A DNA stretch of 64,000 bases from Levilinea saccharolytica (GCF_001306035.1 NZ_LGCM01000019.1:120212-184211), one strand, 5' to 3'. Positions 15,746-24,677 are shown, numbered from the stretch's first letter. A program made the numbers and translations. Notes: generated by a model not told the origin, from the letters alone.

Positions 15746-16807
15746 ATGATGACTGCAATCCAATGGCTGAACAGCAGCGCGTTTGACTTTTTTATCAGCA
15801 TCTTTGTTCTGTATCACCCCGATCGGTTTGGGCTGAGGATGTCGTGGGCGGCGGGGGCGCGTTCGCGCATCCCCGTGGAGCAGCGCGAATTTTTGGATCT
15901 GGCGCAGCAGTTTCTGCCCGTGCCCCTCACCTGGCTGTACCGGCTGAACCCCCTGCCCCAAAACGCCGCGCAGGCCCTGGCGGCTCTGGCGGAAATCCCC
16001 CCCGAAGAAGGCCTGGCGGCCTGGATGGTGGACGGCTCTACCCCTGAGAAAGTGCGCGAGGCCCTGGCCGCGGCCGCTCGCCAACACGGGCACAGCGAGG
16101 TGCAGCGCGCCGTTTTGCGCAGCGGCCTGTTGAAATATGCCGCCAAGCCCAGCGCCAAAGCCATGCAGCTCTATTACGAGGCGGCGGCGGAGCCGGGCGC
16201 ATTTGCCGAGCGTTTCCGGACGGCCATGCAGACCTATTACCAGGTATTTTTCAGCGAAGAAGAAGAGCGTATTCAGCCCTTGCTCACCGAGGCTTTACGT
16301 TCCGCGCAGCAGCAGTCCGCGGGCAAAACCGTTGATGCGGTGGTGGAGGAACTCTCCCGCGGGGTTCAGGTCGGCGACCTGGAACGCCTGCAGCGCGTGG
16401 CGGTTGCGGCCTCCTATTGGACCAGTCCCCTGGTGTTCTACACCTATCCTCTGCCCGACACCCTGCTGTTGGTCTTTGGCTGCCGCCAGGAAGGTCAGCC
16501 GCTCATTCCCGGCGGGCTGGTGCCGGAGACGCTTATTCGCACCTTCAAGGCCCTGGGCGACCCTACTCGCCTGCGCATTCTGCGCCTATTAAGCCAATCA
16601 CCCCACACCCCCACCCAGCTCTCTCGCGTGCTGCGCCTGCGCCCGCCCACGGTGGTGCACCACCTGACCGAATTGCGCGTATGCGGGCTGGTGCATGTGC
16701 TCATCCAGCCGGGGGTAGAACGCCTGTATGCACTGCGCCCCGAAGGGTTAGATCTGGTGCAGCGCGGGCTGCACGATTATCTCAACGATCCCTTCGAGGA
16801 AACATAG
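15746..16807 (+). CDS. ArsR-type winged-helix regulator with a long N-terminal domain
   Basis: A 353-residue protein. The last ~90 residues are a winged helix of the ArsR type (FKALGDPTRLRILRLLSQ, then PTQLSRVLRLRPPTVVHHL and a wing ending ERLYALRP). Residues 1-250 are helical and carry no family I recognise; they may be a ligand or dimerisation domain. Classical ArsR proteins are only ~100 residues. There is no CxC metal pair at the usual place, so it probably senses something other than arsenite-type metals. ATG 15746 follows AAGGTAGGGG. The MFS gene starts four bases after its stop, so it probably controls or accompanies that transporter. Confidence 0.8.
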   Translation: MMTAIQWLNSSAFDFFISIFVLYHPDRFGLRMSWAAGARSRIPVEQREFLDLAQQFLPVPLTWLYRLNPLPQNAAQALAALAEIPPEEGLAAWMVDGSTPEKVREALAAAARQHGHSEVQRAVLRSGLLKYAAKPSAKAMQLYYEAAAEPGAFAERFRTAMQTYYQVFFSEEEERIQPLLTEALRSAQQQSAGKTVDAVVEELSRGVQVGDLERLQRVAVAASYWTSPLVFYTYPLPDTLLLVFGCRQEGQPLIPGGLVPETLIRTFKALGDPTRLRILRLLSQSPHTPTQLSRVLRLRPPTVVHHLTELRVCGLVHVLIQPGVERLYALRPEGLDLVQRGLHDYLNDPFEET

Positions 16808-16811
16808 CCCT

Positions 16812-18080
16812 ATGGGTCAAACCACATCTGCTTTCTTGCGCACCTATGCCGAGAAGCTGCATCAATTCAGCCCCAATGCGCGCTGGTATCTGGCCAGCGT
16901 GGTCATCACCGGCGCGTCGATGGGGGTGTTCCGCTTACTGTTCAACTTTTATGTGCTCTCACAGGGGTATGACGAGACCCTGCTGGGCAATCTGATCACC
17001 GCCAGCAGCCTGACTGCCCTGGTGGTGGCCTTGCCGATGGGTTATCTGGCCGACCGGTTGGGGCGCAAACGCTCGCTGATTTTGGGCGCGGCGGCCGTCA
17101 GCCTGGCGGTGTGGGTGATGGTGCTGCTGCCTTCGGCGGGCATGTTTGTGGCCATGAACGTGCTCTTGGGCCTGGGGCAAAGCCTTTCAGGGGTCAGCAT
17201 GGGGCCGTTTTTGATGGAAAACAGCGGGGATGCAGAGCGCACCTACCTGTTCAGCTTCAGCTCCGGCTTTCAGACGGCTTCGGCCTTTGTGGGCAACTGG
17301 ATCGGCGGCTATCTGCCCACCTGGATCGGGGCGGCGATCGGCGTTTCACCCATGGCCACCCTGGCCTACGGCGGGGCGCTGATGGTGATCGCCAGCGTGG
17401 CGGCTTTGGGGATTGTGCCGCTGTTGGCCCTGCGCACTCCCAAATTAAGCGCCAGTCAGCGCTCGGCCTTTGCGCCGCTGACCTATTTTGGCAGCCACGC
17501 GGGCATCTTGAGCAAGCTGGTGCTGCCCATGCTGGTCACTTCCATCGGCGCCGGGCTGATCATGCCCTTTATGAATGTGTTCTTCCGCACCGTGCACCAC
17601 CAGCCCGATCCAGTCATCGGCTCCATGTTTGCCTGGGGCTCGCTGGCCATGGGCGTGGGTTTGCTGATCGCGCCGCCCCTGGCCGACCGCTTTGGCAAAA
17701 TTCAACTGGTGGTGGTCACCCAGGCGCTCTCGATCCCCTTTTTGGCCTTGCTGGGCTTTGCCCCCTGGTTCGGGCTGAGCGCCCTGGCTTATTACTTCCG
17801 GCTGGCGCTGATGAACATGAGCGGGCCGGTCTACCAGACCTTTGTGATGGAGCACGTGGATGCCGAAGGCCGCGCCACGGTGGCTAGCCTGGTGAGCATG
17901 GCCAGTAATTTCGGCTGGGCAATCAGCCCCACGGTGAGCGGCTGGATGCAGGTGCGCTACGGCTTTGACCCGGCTTTTGCGGGCACCATTCTGCTCTACA
18001 CCTTGTCTGTGGCCCTGTATTGGTGGTTCTTCTGGAAATCGCCCCGAAAAATGTCACTTCCGGCGCGGAGGCGCATCTAA
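16812..18080 (+). CDS. Major facilitator superfamily transporter
   Basis: A 422-residue polytopic membrane protein with about 12 hydrophobic helices. The MFS loop 2-3 motif is GYLADRLGRKRSL, with a second copy-like LADRFGKIQL in the C-terminal half. The N-terminal ~25 residues are cytoplasmic. It is most like drug/sugar efflux-type permeases, but the substrate cannot be inferred. It is cotranscribed with the ArsR-type regulator (four-base gap), which suggests inducible export or import of the effector. Confidence 0.85.
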   Translation: MGQTTSAFLRTYAEKLHQFSPNARWYLASVVITGASMGVFRLLFNFYVLSQGYDETLLGNLITASSLTALVVALPMGYLADRLGRKRSLILGAAAVSLAVWVMVLLPSAGMFVAMNVLLGLGQSLSGVSMGPFLMENSGDAERTYLFSFSSGFQTASAFVGNWIGGYLPTWIGAAIGVSPMATLAYGGALMVIASVAALGIVPLLALRTPKLSASQRSAFAPLTYFGSHAGILSKLVLPMLVTSIGAGLIMPFMNVFFRTVHHQPDPVIGSMFAWGSLAMGVGLLIAPPLADRFGKIQLVVVTQALSIPFLALLGFAPWFGLSALAYYFRLALMNMSGPVYQTFVMEHVDAEGRATVASLVSMASNFGWAISPTVSGWMQVRYGFDPAFAGTILLYTLSVALYWWFFWKSPRKMSLPARRRI

Positions 18081-18088
18081 ATCAGTGA

Positions 18089-18117
18089 TTGCGTAAGTCT
18101 TCACAGACTCATAGGAT
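18089..18117 (+). promoter_or_regulatory. Candidate promoter of the OsmC-like gene
   Basis: TTGCGT (18089-18094), 17-base spacer and TAGGAT (18112-18117), 23 bases before ATG 18141. Confidence 0.45.
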
Positions 18118-18140
18118 CTTAGACGATTTGAGGTGACGAT

Positions 18141-18539
18141 ATGGAAATGGTGATTGATTTTCCGGGCGGCGCGCGGGTGGATGCCCATTTTGACCCCTAC
18201 ACTGTAAAAACGGACCAGCCCCCCTCCGGCGGCGGCGAAGGTTCGGCACCGACCCCCTTTGCGGTGTTCCTGTCCTCCATCGGCACCTGCGCCGGCATTT
18301 ATGTGCTGGGCTTTTGCCGCCAGCGCGGGCTGTCCACCGACGGAATCCGCATCATCCAGCGCATGCACAGCGACCCCATGACGCATTTGATCGGCCAGAT
18401 TGACCTGGAAATTCAGGTGCCGCCCAGCTTCCCGCAGCAGTATTACGAAGCCCTGGTGCGCTCGGCTAATCTGTGCGCGGTGAAGCGCCACCTGGAAAAC
18501 CCGCCGCATTTCAACGTGTACACGCAAGTGACCGCCTGA
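18141..18539 (+). CDS. OsmC/Ohr-family protein
   Basis: A 132-residue protein of the OsmC superfamily, thiol-dependent peroxidases of the cytoplasm. The peroxidatic Cys is in IGTCAGIYVLGF and the resolving Cys in ANLCAVKRHLENPP. The GGGEGSAPTPFAVFLSS stretch is the usual lead-in to the first Cys helix. It is closest to the YhfA-like branch by eye rather than Ohr. GAGGTGACG lies just before ATG 18141. It stands alone between a candidate promoter and a terminator. Confidence 0.88.
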   Translation: MEMVIDFPGGARVDAHFDPYTVKTDQPPSGGGEGSAPTPFAVFLSSIGTCAGIYVLGFCRQRGLSTDGIRIIQRMHSDPMTHLIGQIDLEIQVPPSFPQQYYEALVRSANLCAVKRHLENPPHFNVYTQVTA

Positions 18540-18563
18540 GGCGGACGGACTTCAACCGAAAGG

Positions 18564-18602
18564 CAAGGGCTGCTGGAAAGTGCGGGCAGCCCTTGTTTTT
18601 TT
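18564..18602 (+). terminator. Intrinsic terminator after the OsmC-like gene
   Basis: CAAGGGCTGC (18564-18573) and GCAGCCCTTG (18586-18595) form a perfect stem followed by seven T. Confidence 0.85.
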
Positions 18603-18611
18603 AGCTGCGCC

Positions 18612-18640
18612 TTGCCGGGGGATGGGTTTGGGGCTATACT
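18612..18640 (+). promoter_or_regulatory. Sigma-70-type promoter of the GNAT-DUF493-hydrolase genes
   Basis: TTGCCG (18612-18617), a 17-base spacer and TATACT (18635-18640). A transcript starting near 18647 rules out the in-frame start at 18612 for the next gene. Confidence 0.65.
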
Positions 18641-18674
18641 GGGGGAGATCCCACCCCACTTCTCAGGTTTTCCC

Positions 18675-19127
18675 ATGCCCAACCTCGAAATTCACTTACG
18701 CCCTTTTACCGCGCAAGATCAGATTCCGGTGCGCGCGCTGATTCTGGCCGGGCTGGAAGAACACTGGGGGCAATTGGACCCGCGTTTCAACCAGGATCTG
18801 GAAGACATCGCCCAAAACTACGCCGCGGGTCATTTTTTGGTGGCCTGGGCTGGCGAGGAACGGGTGGGCTGCGGCGCGCTTCTCCCTGAAGGTTCTGGGG
18901 TGGGGCGCATTGTGCGCATGTCGGTGGCGGCCCCCTGGCGGCGGCGGGGGATTGCCGCGCGCATTTTGGAAGAATTGCTGGCTGAGGCGCGGCGGCGCGG
19001 CTGGCGGCGGATTGTGCTGGAGACTACCGAAACCTGGGCGGACGCGGTGGGCTTTTACGAGCGCCAGGGGTTCATCACCACCCATTTTGCCGACGGCGAC
19101 CGTCATTTTCAACTGGATTTGGATTAG
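18675..19127 (+). CDS. GNAT-family N-acetyltransferase
   Basis: A 151-residue acetyltransferase. The acetyl-CoA site is MSVAAPWRRRGIAARILEEL (motif A, R/QxxGxG/A form RRRGIA), followed by the WRRIVLETTETWADAVGFYERQGF segment in two parts, typical of GNAT motif B. The substrate is unknown. The start is taken at ATG 18675 (MPNLEIHLRPF), because the promoter at 18612-18640 overlaps any longer N terminus. The DUF493 gene follows eight bases after the stop. Confidence 0.85.
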   Translation: MPNLEIHLRPFTAQDQIPVRALILAGLEEHWGQLDPRFNQDLEDIAQNYAAGHFLVAWAGEERVGCGALLPEGSGVGRIVRMSVAAPWRRRGIAARILEELLAEARRRGWRRIVLETTETWADAVGFYERQGFITTHFADGDRHFQLDLD

Positions 19128-19135
19128 AGGTACCC

Positions 19136-19444
19136 ATGGATGATTTCACCCAACCCCCTGCGGAAGAGAACGGCGCTGCGCAAGAAGGCGTGCTGAAATT
19201 CCCCTGCGAGTTTCCGCTGAAAATTATCGGCGACCACAGCCTGGAGGATGATTTTGAGGCGTTTGTGCTGCCCATTGTGGTGCGGCACGTGCCCTACCTG
19301 GATCAGGGACAGGTGACGCGCCGCCTGAGCAGCGGAGGTAAGTATCTGGCGGTGACGGTGACCTTTATCGCCGAATCGCGCCTGCAGCTGGACGATTTGT
19401 ACCGCGAGCTGAGCAGTCACAAACGGGTGCGTATGCTCTTGTAA
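19136..19444 (+). CDS. DUF493 (YbeD-like) protein
   Basis: A 102-residue protein with the DUF493/YbeD pattern: LKFPCEFPLKIIG at the start of the domain, a middle strand GKYLAVTVTFIAESRLQLDD in which the S/T-GKY turn is typical, and a C-terminal LYRELSSHKRVRMLL. YbeD has an ACT-like ferredoxin fold and is of uncertain role (linked by position to lipoate genes in enterobacteria; not so here). An acidic, disordered N-terminal tail of about 20 residues is extra. It lies between the GNAT and serine hydrolase genes on the same strand. Confidence 0.75.
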   Translation: MDDFTQPPAEENGAAQEGVLKFPCEFPLKIIGDHSLEDDFEAFVLPIVVRHVPYLDQGQVTRRLSSGGKYLAVTVTFIAESRLQLDDLYRELSSHKRVRMLL

Positions 19445-19470
19445 CTTATTTCATCGGGGAGGGTGGGTCT

Positions 19471-20949
19471 ATGCAGCCGTCATTGAACTTGGAGGGGTGG
19501 GTTCCGCAGGCGCTGGGTACGTTTGAGGTGCCGGGGGCGTCTTTTGCCGTGGTGAAAGATGACCGCATCCTGTGGGAGGGTGGGTTTGGCGTGCGCCAGA
19601 TGGGCCGCCCCGAACCTGTGGATGAACACAGTTTATACGCCATCGCTTCGATCTCAAAATCCACCGTGCCGCTGTGCCTGGGCATGCTGGTGGACGAGGG
19701 CTGCCTGGGCTGGGACGACCGTGTGACGGATCACTTGCCCTATTTTCGCCTGTACGATCCGTTTGCCTGGCAGGAGATGCGCGTGCGCGATCTGCTGACG
19801 CACGTCAGCGGCCTGCCGGAAGTCAGCGGCGGGACGATCTGGTACGGGTCGGATTTCAGCCGTGAAGAGGTGGTGCGGCGGCTGCGCTTTTTAAAGCCCA
19901 GCGCCGGTTTTCGCACCCAATACGCTTATCAGAATGTGATGTACGTAGCCGCGGGTGAAATTATTCGGGCGGTGAGCGGGGAAAGCTGGGATGATTTTCT
20001 GGCGCGGCGGGTGCTGGCGCCTTTGGGCATGCAGCGCACCTGCACGCGCCTGCCGGATCTGCTGCGCAGTGACAACGTGGCCCAGCCGCACGCCTCCATC
20101 CGCGGCACAGTGCAGGCGGTGCCTTACCGCAATCATGACAACTGCGGCCCGGCGGCTTCGGTGAACACCAGCGCCCACGACCTGGCCCAATACGCGCGCC
20201 TGTTCCTGAACGGCGGGGAATTCGCGGGGCAGCGCCTGCTGCGGGCCGAGACCCTGGCTGAATTGTGGACGCCGCACACCCTCATGCCGGGCAACGGCGA
20301 CCCGCAGCCCTTTGTGCAGCACCTCAGCGGGCCGGATACCTACGCCCTGGGCTGGCGTTTGCAGACCTACCGCGGGCGCAGGCTGGTGCACCATTCCGGC
20401 GGGGTGGATGGGATGCGTTCCTTGCTGACCCTGGTGCCTGAGGAAAATCTGGGGATTGTGGCGCTGTCCAATCAGGAAGCGCGCGGGGTGGTGCGCGGGG
20501 TGACCTGCGCGGTGTTAGATGCCTTTTTCGGCGCCGCCGGAGAGGTGGATTGGGCGCAGGTCTTTGCCGATGAGCGGCGCGAATCCGCGGCCCGCGCGGC
20601 CCAGGCCCAGCAGGAACGGCTGAGCGCGCGCGTGACGGGCACTCGGCCCAGCCTGGCGCTGGAGGCCTACGCCGGAAAATACCGCGACCGTATGGTGGAG
20701 GACATCCCCGTGACGCTGGAGGACGGCCGTCTGGTGCTGCGCTTCAGCCATACCCCGGCCTTCACCGCGGATCTGGAGCACTGGCATTACGACACGTTCC
20801 TGCTGCGCTGGCGCGACCCCTATATTCCCGATGGGCTGGCGACCTTTGCGCTTAATTCGCGCGGCAAACCCGCGGCCATTCACCTGGATCAGCCCAATTT
20901 ACTGGATGTGGATTTTCGCGAGCTGGAGATTGTGCGCGCGGAGGGGTGA
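19471..20949 (+). CDS. Serine beta-lactamase-like hydrolase (class C / DD-peptidase family)
   Basis: A 492-residue member of the beta-lactamase/transpeptidase-like family. The SxxK motif is SISK (60-63), the YxN-type motif is YQN in QYAYQNVMYVAAGE and the KTG-equivalent is HSGG near residue 311. A C-terminal beta-rich domain (about 390-492, ALEAYAGKYRDRM onward) resembles the DUF3471-type lipocalin-like domain found in esterase EstB relatives. No signal peptide is seen, so it is probably cytoplasmic and acts as an esterase, D-aminopeptidase or amidase rather than as a resistance enzyme. GGAGGGTG precedes ATG 19471. Confidence 0.85.
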   Translation: MQPSLNLEGWVPQALGTFEVPGASFAVVKDDRILWEGGFGVRQMGRPEPVDEHSLYAIASISKSTVPLCLGMLVDEGCLGWDDRVTDHLPYFRLYDPFAWQEMRVRDLLTHVSGLPEVSGGTIWYGSDFSREEVVRRLRFLKPSAGFRTQYAYQNVMYVAAGEIIRAVSGESWDDFLARRVLAPLGMQRTCTRLPDLLRSDNVAQPHASIRGTVQAVPYRNHDNCGPAASVNTSAHDLAQYARLFLNGGEFAGQRLLRAETLAELWTPHTLMPGNGDPQPFVQHLSGPDTYALGWRLQTYRGRRLVHHSGGVDGMRSLLTLVPEENLGIVALSNQEARGVVRGVTCAVLDAFFGAAGEVDWAQVFADERRESAARAAQAQQERLSARVTGTRPSLALEAYAGKYRDRMVEDIPVTLEDGRLVLRFSHTPAFTADLEHWHYDTFLLRWRDPYIPDGLATFALNSRGKPAAIHLDQPNLLDVDFRELEIVRAEG

Positions 20950-20975
20950 TCTGGCGCGGGGCACAAACCCAAACC

Positions 20976-21007
20976 AAAAAAAACAGCCGCCTCAGACGAG
21001 GCGGCTG
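20976..21007 (-). terminator. Intrinsic terminator after the SET-domain gene (minus strand)
   Basis: CAGCCGCCTC (20984-20993) and GAGGCGGCTG (20998-21007) form a perfect stem; on the minus strand it is followed by eight T (20976-20983). Confidence 0.8.
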
Positions 21008-21013
21008 CGCGTT

Positions 21014-21577
21014 TCAGGACTTGACCTGATTGGGGCGGGTGGGCAGGGCCGGCAGGCCCAGTTTCTTGCGCAGTTCGCGGATGCGGCGCTGGAGGTAGGG
21101 GGAGAAATAGCCCGCGTAGCGGGTTTGCAGGTCCAGGCGCATCCAATCATCGCCGGTGACGTGCTTGCGGCAGTTGGGCGCGCCGCAGCCGCATTCAAAT
21201 TCATCCACGGGGCTGCCGTCGGCCATGGCGTAGTCAAAGCACACTTCTTCATCCACCGCGATCTCGCGCATGGCTACCAGACCAATTTGTCCCGTCAGGC
21301 CGGCGTTGGGGTTGCAGGAGTGGTTGAAGAAATCCGCGGTTTCCCCTTCGACCAGCGACCACTGGTAGAAGCCCTCTTCCACCTGCATGCCGTAATGGCG
21401 TTCTTCGGGCGGCAGGTTGGCGATTTGCTCGGCGGAGCGGATTTCACCGCCCCAGATGGCCAACAGTTCTCCAGCCGCGATGGGCTGAAGGGCGAACAGG
21501 CCGTAGCCGCCTTTATGGGGCACGGGACGTTTCTCCAGCTTGGGAGAGGTATACGAAAAAGTCGGTTGATGCGGCAT
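21014..21577 (-). CDS. SET-domain protein (putative lysine methyltransferase)
   Basis: A 187-residue protein with a compact SET domain: GGYGLFALQPIAAGELLAIW (as two motifs, GYGLFA and GELL), the NHSCNPN substrate/SAM motif, the EEVCFDYA strand with the catalytic Tyr, and a post-SET cysteine set (CGCGAPNCR). SET enzymes methylate protein lysines; bacterial targets are mostly unknown and include ribosomal or DNA-binding proteins. The start is MPHQPTF at 21577, with GAGGAAAG just upstream. It follows a GNAT gene by 71 bases. The family is common in eukaryotes and patchy in bacteria, so transfer is possible. Confidence 0.85.
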   Translation of the reverse strand: MPHQPTFSYTSPKLEKRPVPHKGGYGLFALQPIAAGELLAIWGGEIRSAEQIANLPPEERHYGMQVEEGFYQWSLVEGETADFFNHSCNPNAGLTGQIGLVAMREIAVDEEVCFDYAMADGSPVDEFECGCGAPNCRKHVTGDDWMRLDLQTRYAGYFSPYLQRRIRELRKKLGLPALPTRPNQVKS

Positions 21578-21648
21578 TCTTTCCTCAAAAGGCAAGATAA
21601 AAAACCAATGTCCCCGATTGTACCGCAGGCGGGGGCTGGCGGCAAAGG

Positions 21649-22341
21649 TCAATTTTGGCTTTCACCGGCTTCAGGGGACGGGGCGAGCGAGGGATCGGCG
21701 GGGGCCGCAGCAGCCAGCGGGGGCAGCACCTTGACCCGCCGCTCCTGCCCAGGGGTGCCCACCTTGCGCGCCACGCCGGGCGAAAGTTTGCGGGTGGATA
21801 CCAGGCTGTAGCCCTGACGTTCATACAGGCGGCGGGCCGAGCCGTTGTCTAAATCCACGTTCAGCGAGCAGCGCCGCAGCCCGGCTTTGCGGGCCAGAAC
21901 CTCGGCATGATCCAGCAGGGCCTGGCCGATGCCCCGCCGCCGGAAATTGAGCGATACAGCCAGATGGGCGATGTAAAATTCATCGCTGGCGGTTTCCTGC
22001 CCGGTGAAGGCCAGCGGCCACCCCAGCCACAACATGCGCAGCAGTTCGCGCACGGAGTAAACCTGACGAAACTGGCGCACCAACGGCGCGGAAAGGGCCT
22101 CCATGGCCGCGCCGGGGAAACACAACAGCAAACCGGCCACTTGCCCCTCTTCTTCATACAGGGTGGTCAGGCGGTAGCTGAAGCGTCCGTCTGGGTAGGC
22201 GAACAGGCGCGTGAGGTTGGCCTGGGCGCGGAAGGCGTTGCCTGCGCCGAACATTTTATTGCCAAACTCGCCCATACTGCTCAACAGCAGACCCCCGCCG
22301 TCGGCAGCGTCTTCAGGGGTGGCAGTGCGCAGAATGCCCAT
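21649..22341 (-). CDS. GNAT-family N-acetyltransferase
   Basis: A 230-residue protein with GNAT motif A in LAVSLNFRRRGIGQALLDHA (RRRGIG) and motif B in NGSARRLYERQGY. The N-terminal half (about 10-115) is longer than usual and hydrophobic in places. A Pro/Ala-rich tail of about 25 residues follows the domain. The substrate is unknown. It is upstream of the SET gene on the minus strand and probably cotranscribed with it. Confidence 0.8.
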   Translation of the reverse strand: MGILRTATPEDAADGGGLLLSSMGEFGNKMFGAGNAFRAQANLTRLFAYPDGRFSYRLTTLYEEEGQVAGLLLCFPGAAMEALSAPLVRQFRQVYSVRELLRMLWLGWPLAFTGQETASDEFYIAHLAVSLNFRRRGIGQALLDHAEVLARKAGLRRCSLNVDLDNGSARRLYERQGYSLVSTRKLSPGVARKVGTPGQERRVKVLPPLAAAAPADPSLAPSPEAGESQN

Positions 22342-22422
22342 AGAAAACCCTCCTGGTGAATCGAACCGATGGGTTAATTATCCCGAAAAATGAGTGAGGT
22401 GGGGATGTTTTGGGGGGTGAAT

Positions 22423-24012
22423 TCAGCGCAGGCGGCGGGCTGCCAGGCTGACGATCCATTGGGCTTCGGGCACACGCAGCAGCAGCAGCACGGCAAAATA
22501 CACGCCCGCGCCCACGGCCACCCCGCCCAGGGCCGTCACCACGAGGGGCGCCCCGGCGGTGAGCGTCAGCCAGAGGGCCAGCGTCAGCCCCATGCCCAGC
22601 GCGGCCAGACCCGCCTGGGCCGCTGCGCGCCAGGAGCGCGCCCCATCCAGCCCTTCCAGGCGGCGGCGCATGAGCACCAACAGACCGGCGGCTTCCAGGG
22701 CGGTGGCCAGCGAGTTGGCCAGGGCCAGACCGCCGTGCGGCATCCAGCCCAGGCGCGAGAACAGCAGCGAAAACAGCAGGCTGAAGATCAGGTTGAAAAC
22801 CATCGCCAGGCTGGTCAGCAGGGTGGGGGTGCGCGTGTCTTGCAGGGCGAAGAAAGCGCGGGTGACGATTTCCACCAGGGAATGCCCCACCAATCCCAGG
22901 CCGTAAAAGAGCAGCGCCCAGGCCACCAGTTCGGTGGAAGCGGCCGTGAAGGCCCCGCGCTGGTAAATCAGGGCCACAATGGGGCGACGCAGCAGCACCA
23001 GACCCAGGCTGGCGGGGACGGCTAACAGCAGCACCCCGCGCAAAATGGCGGCCAGGGCAGCGCGCATTTCGGCGCGCTGCCCGGTGGCGGCCTGGGCCGA
23101 GAAGGTGGGCAGGGCAGCGATGGCTACGGATTGGGCGATGGCCGCCTGCGGCATGATCATCAGCGGGAAGGCCAGGCTGATGCCCGTCAGGCTGCCCGCG
23201 GGCTGCAGGGAGGCCAGGGTGGTGTTGAGCAGGAAGTTGAGCTGCACCACCGCCACGCTGACCAGGCGGGGACCCATCAGGCGGAAGACCTGCCCAACCA
23301 GGGGCATGCCGCGCCCCAGGGTAAGGGTGTAGCGCGCCTGGGGCAGGCCGGGTAGGGCGGGAAGCTGCACCAGCAGGTGCAGCAGCGACCCAATCACCAC
23401 ACCCCAGGCCATGCCGGTAATGCCCATGCGGGGCGCCAGAAGCACGGCCCCCAGAATCCACCCGACCTGATACAGGGCGGGGGCCAGGGCGGGCAGCAAA
23501 AAGCGGCGGTGGGCGTTGAGGATGCCCATCACCAGACCCGACAGGCCGAAGATGACCGCGGAGGGCAGCTGCATGCGCAGCAGGGTGACGGTGAGGGCTT
23601 CGGTTTCTGGGCTGATGGAGGCGAAGCCGGGGGCCAGCAGGTAGCGTACGATCTGGGGGGCAAAGACGGCCGAAAGTGCCGCTGCCGCACTCATCAAGAT
23701 CACCAACAGGTTGGCGATGCCCGAAGCCAGTTTCCAGGCGCTGGAACGCTCCTCATGGGCCAGCAGGCCGGTGAAGGTGGGGATGAAGGCCGAGCCTAAG
23801 GCCCCGCCCGCCATGAGGTTAAAGATGATTTCGGAGAAGCGGTTGGCGGCAAAAAAAGCCTCGTTCTCTGGGCCGGTGCCAAAGGTGGAGCCGACCAGAG
23901 ATTTGGCGGCCAGACCCACGATCTGCCCCACGACCATCGCCACCGCGATCACGCTGGCGGAGCGGGCAATTTGTCGGGCAACGGAAGTTGTGGGCGAGGT
24001 TGGGGAGGGCAT
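22423..24012 (-). CDS. murJ: Lipid II flippase MurJ (MviN)
   Basis: A 529-residue integral membrane protein of the MOP exporter superfamily with about 14 hydrophobic helices. MurJ hallmarks are the N-terminal GTGPENEAFFAANRFSE segment, GALGSAFIPTF, and PRMGITGMAWGVVIGSLLH. It flips lipid-linked peptidoglycan precursors across the cytoplasmic membrane. The length fits the family. It is transcribed away from the cNMP-binding gene; the 155-base gap between them holds a hairpin (CGAAAAG at 24030-24036 with CTTTTCG at 24050-24056) that could lie in the murJ leader. Confidence 0.92.
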   Translation of the reverse strand: MPSPTSPTTSVARQIARSASVIAVAMVVGQIVGLAAKSLVGSTFGTGPENEAFFAANRFSEIIFNLMAGGALGSAFIPTFTGLLAHEERSSAWKLASGIANLLVILMSAAAALSAVFAPQIVRYLLAPGFASISPETEALTVTLLRMQLPSAVIFGLSGLVMGILNAHRRFLLPALAPALYQVGWILGAVLLAPRMGITGMAWGVVIGSLLHLLVQLPALPGLPQARYTLTLGRGMPLVGQVFRLMGPRLVSVAVVQLNFLLNTTLASLQPAGSLTGISLAFPLMIMPQAAIAQSVAIAALPTFSAQAATGQRAEMRAALAAILRGVLLLAVPASLGLVLLRRPIVALIYQRGAFTAASTELVAWALLFYGLGLVGHSLVEIVTRAFFALQDTRTPTLLTSLAMVFNLIFSLLFSLLFSRLGWMPHGGLALANSLATALEAAGLLVLMRRRLEGLDGARSWRAAAQAGLAALGMGLTLALWLTLTAGAPLVVTALGGVAVGAGVYFAVLLLLRVPEAQWIVSLAARRLR

Positions 24013-24167
24013 ATAGGCCTGATTATACGCGAAAAGTGCCCGGTGCGGGCTTTTCGGGCCGGGGAGCGCGCTGCAGAACGTCCTTTTTGCGGGTTTTTAG
24101 GGGGATGGGGCAGCGTGAGCTTTGTCCGCGCAATCAGGAGGATTGCCACTAGAAGCGGTTTTCGCTT

Positions 24168-24677
24168 ATGATTAAGATGGTTGAAATGTTAAGGCAGGGA
24201 ATCGCACAGCTTCCTTTCTTCCGAGATTTAACCGGAGATCAGCTGGCCCGCATTCAACCCTTACTCACCGAAGAACGGTTTCACGCCGGACAGGTGGTGT
24301 TTGATCAGGGACATGCGGCCAGCCGTCTGTACATTTTGGTGGAAGGACAGGTGGTGATCCGCTATAAACCGTATGATGGGCCGCCGCTGGATGTGACCCA
24401 TGTGCCGCCGGGGGGCGTGTTTGGATGGTCGGCTGCTTTGCAGCGCCAAAATTACACATCGGCGGCCGTGGCAGAAACGGACAGCACGGCCTACTGCCTG
24501 AGCACAGACGCTCTGCAAAGCCTGTGCTGTCAGGATCCGCAGGCGGGGGCGGTGCTGTTGGAGCATTTGGCCACGGTGATTGCGGAGCGCCTGCGTGCCA
24601 CGCACGCGCAAATCCTGGGCCTGCTGACGCAGGGCCTGGACGCCAACGGAGATTGTGGAAAGGGTGAGACGCCATGA
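24168..24677 (+). CDS. Cyclic-nucleotide-binding-domain protein without DNA-binding domain
   Basis: A 169-residue protein with one Crp/Fnr-type cNMP-binding domain (about 12-140: FFRDLTGDQLARIQPLL, then GQVVFDQGHAASRLYILVEG and the PGGVFGWSAAL phosphate-cassette region). The phosphate-cassette Arg of cAMP-binding proteins is not obvious, so cAMP binding is uncertain. The winged helix of Crp is absent, and the protein ends in a dimerisation-like helix. It overlaps the NifU-like gene by ATGA, so it may sense redox or ligand state for an Fe-S function. Confidence 0.8.
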   Translation: MIKMVEMLRQGIAQLPFFRDLTGDQLARIQPLLTEERFHAGQVVFDQGHAASRLYILVEGQVVIRYKPYDGPPLDVTHVPPGGVFGWSAALQRQNYTSAAVAETDSTAYCLSTDALQSLCCQDPQAGAVLLEHLATVIAERLRATHAQILGLLTQGLDANGDCGKGETP

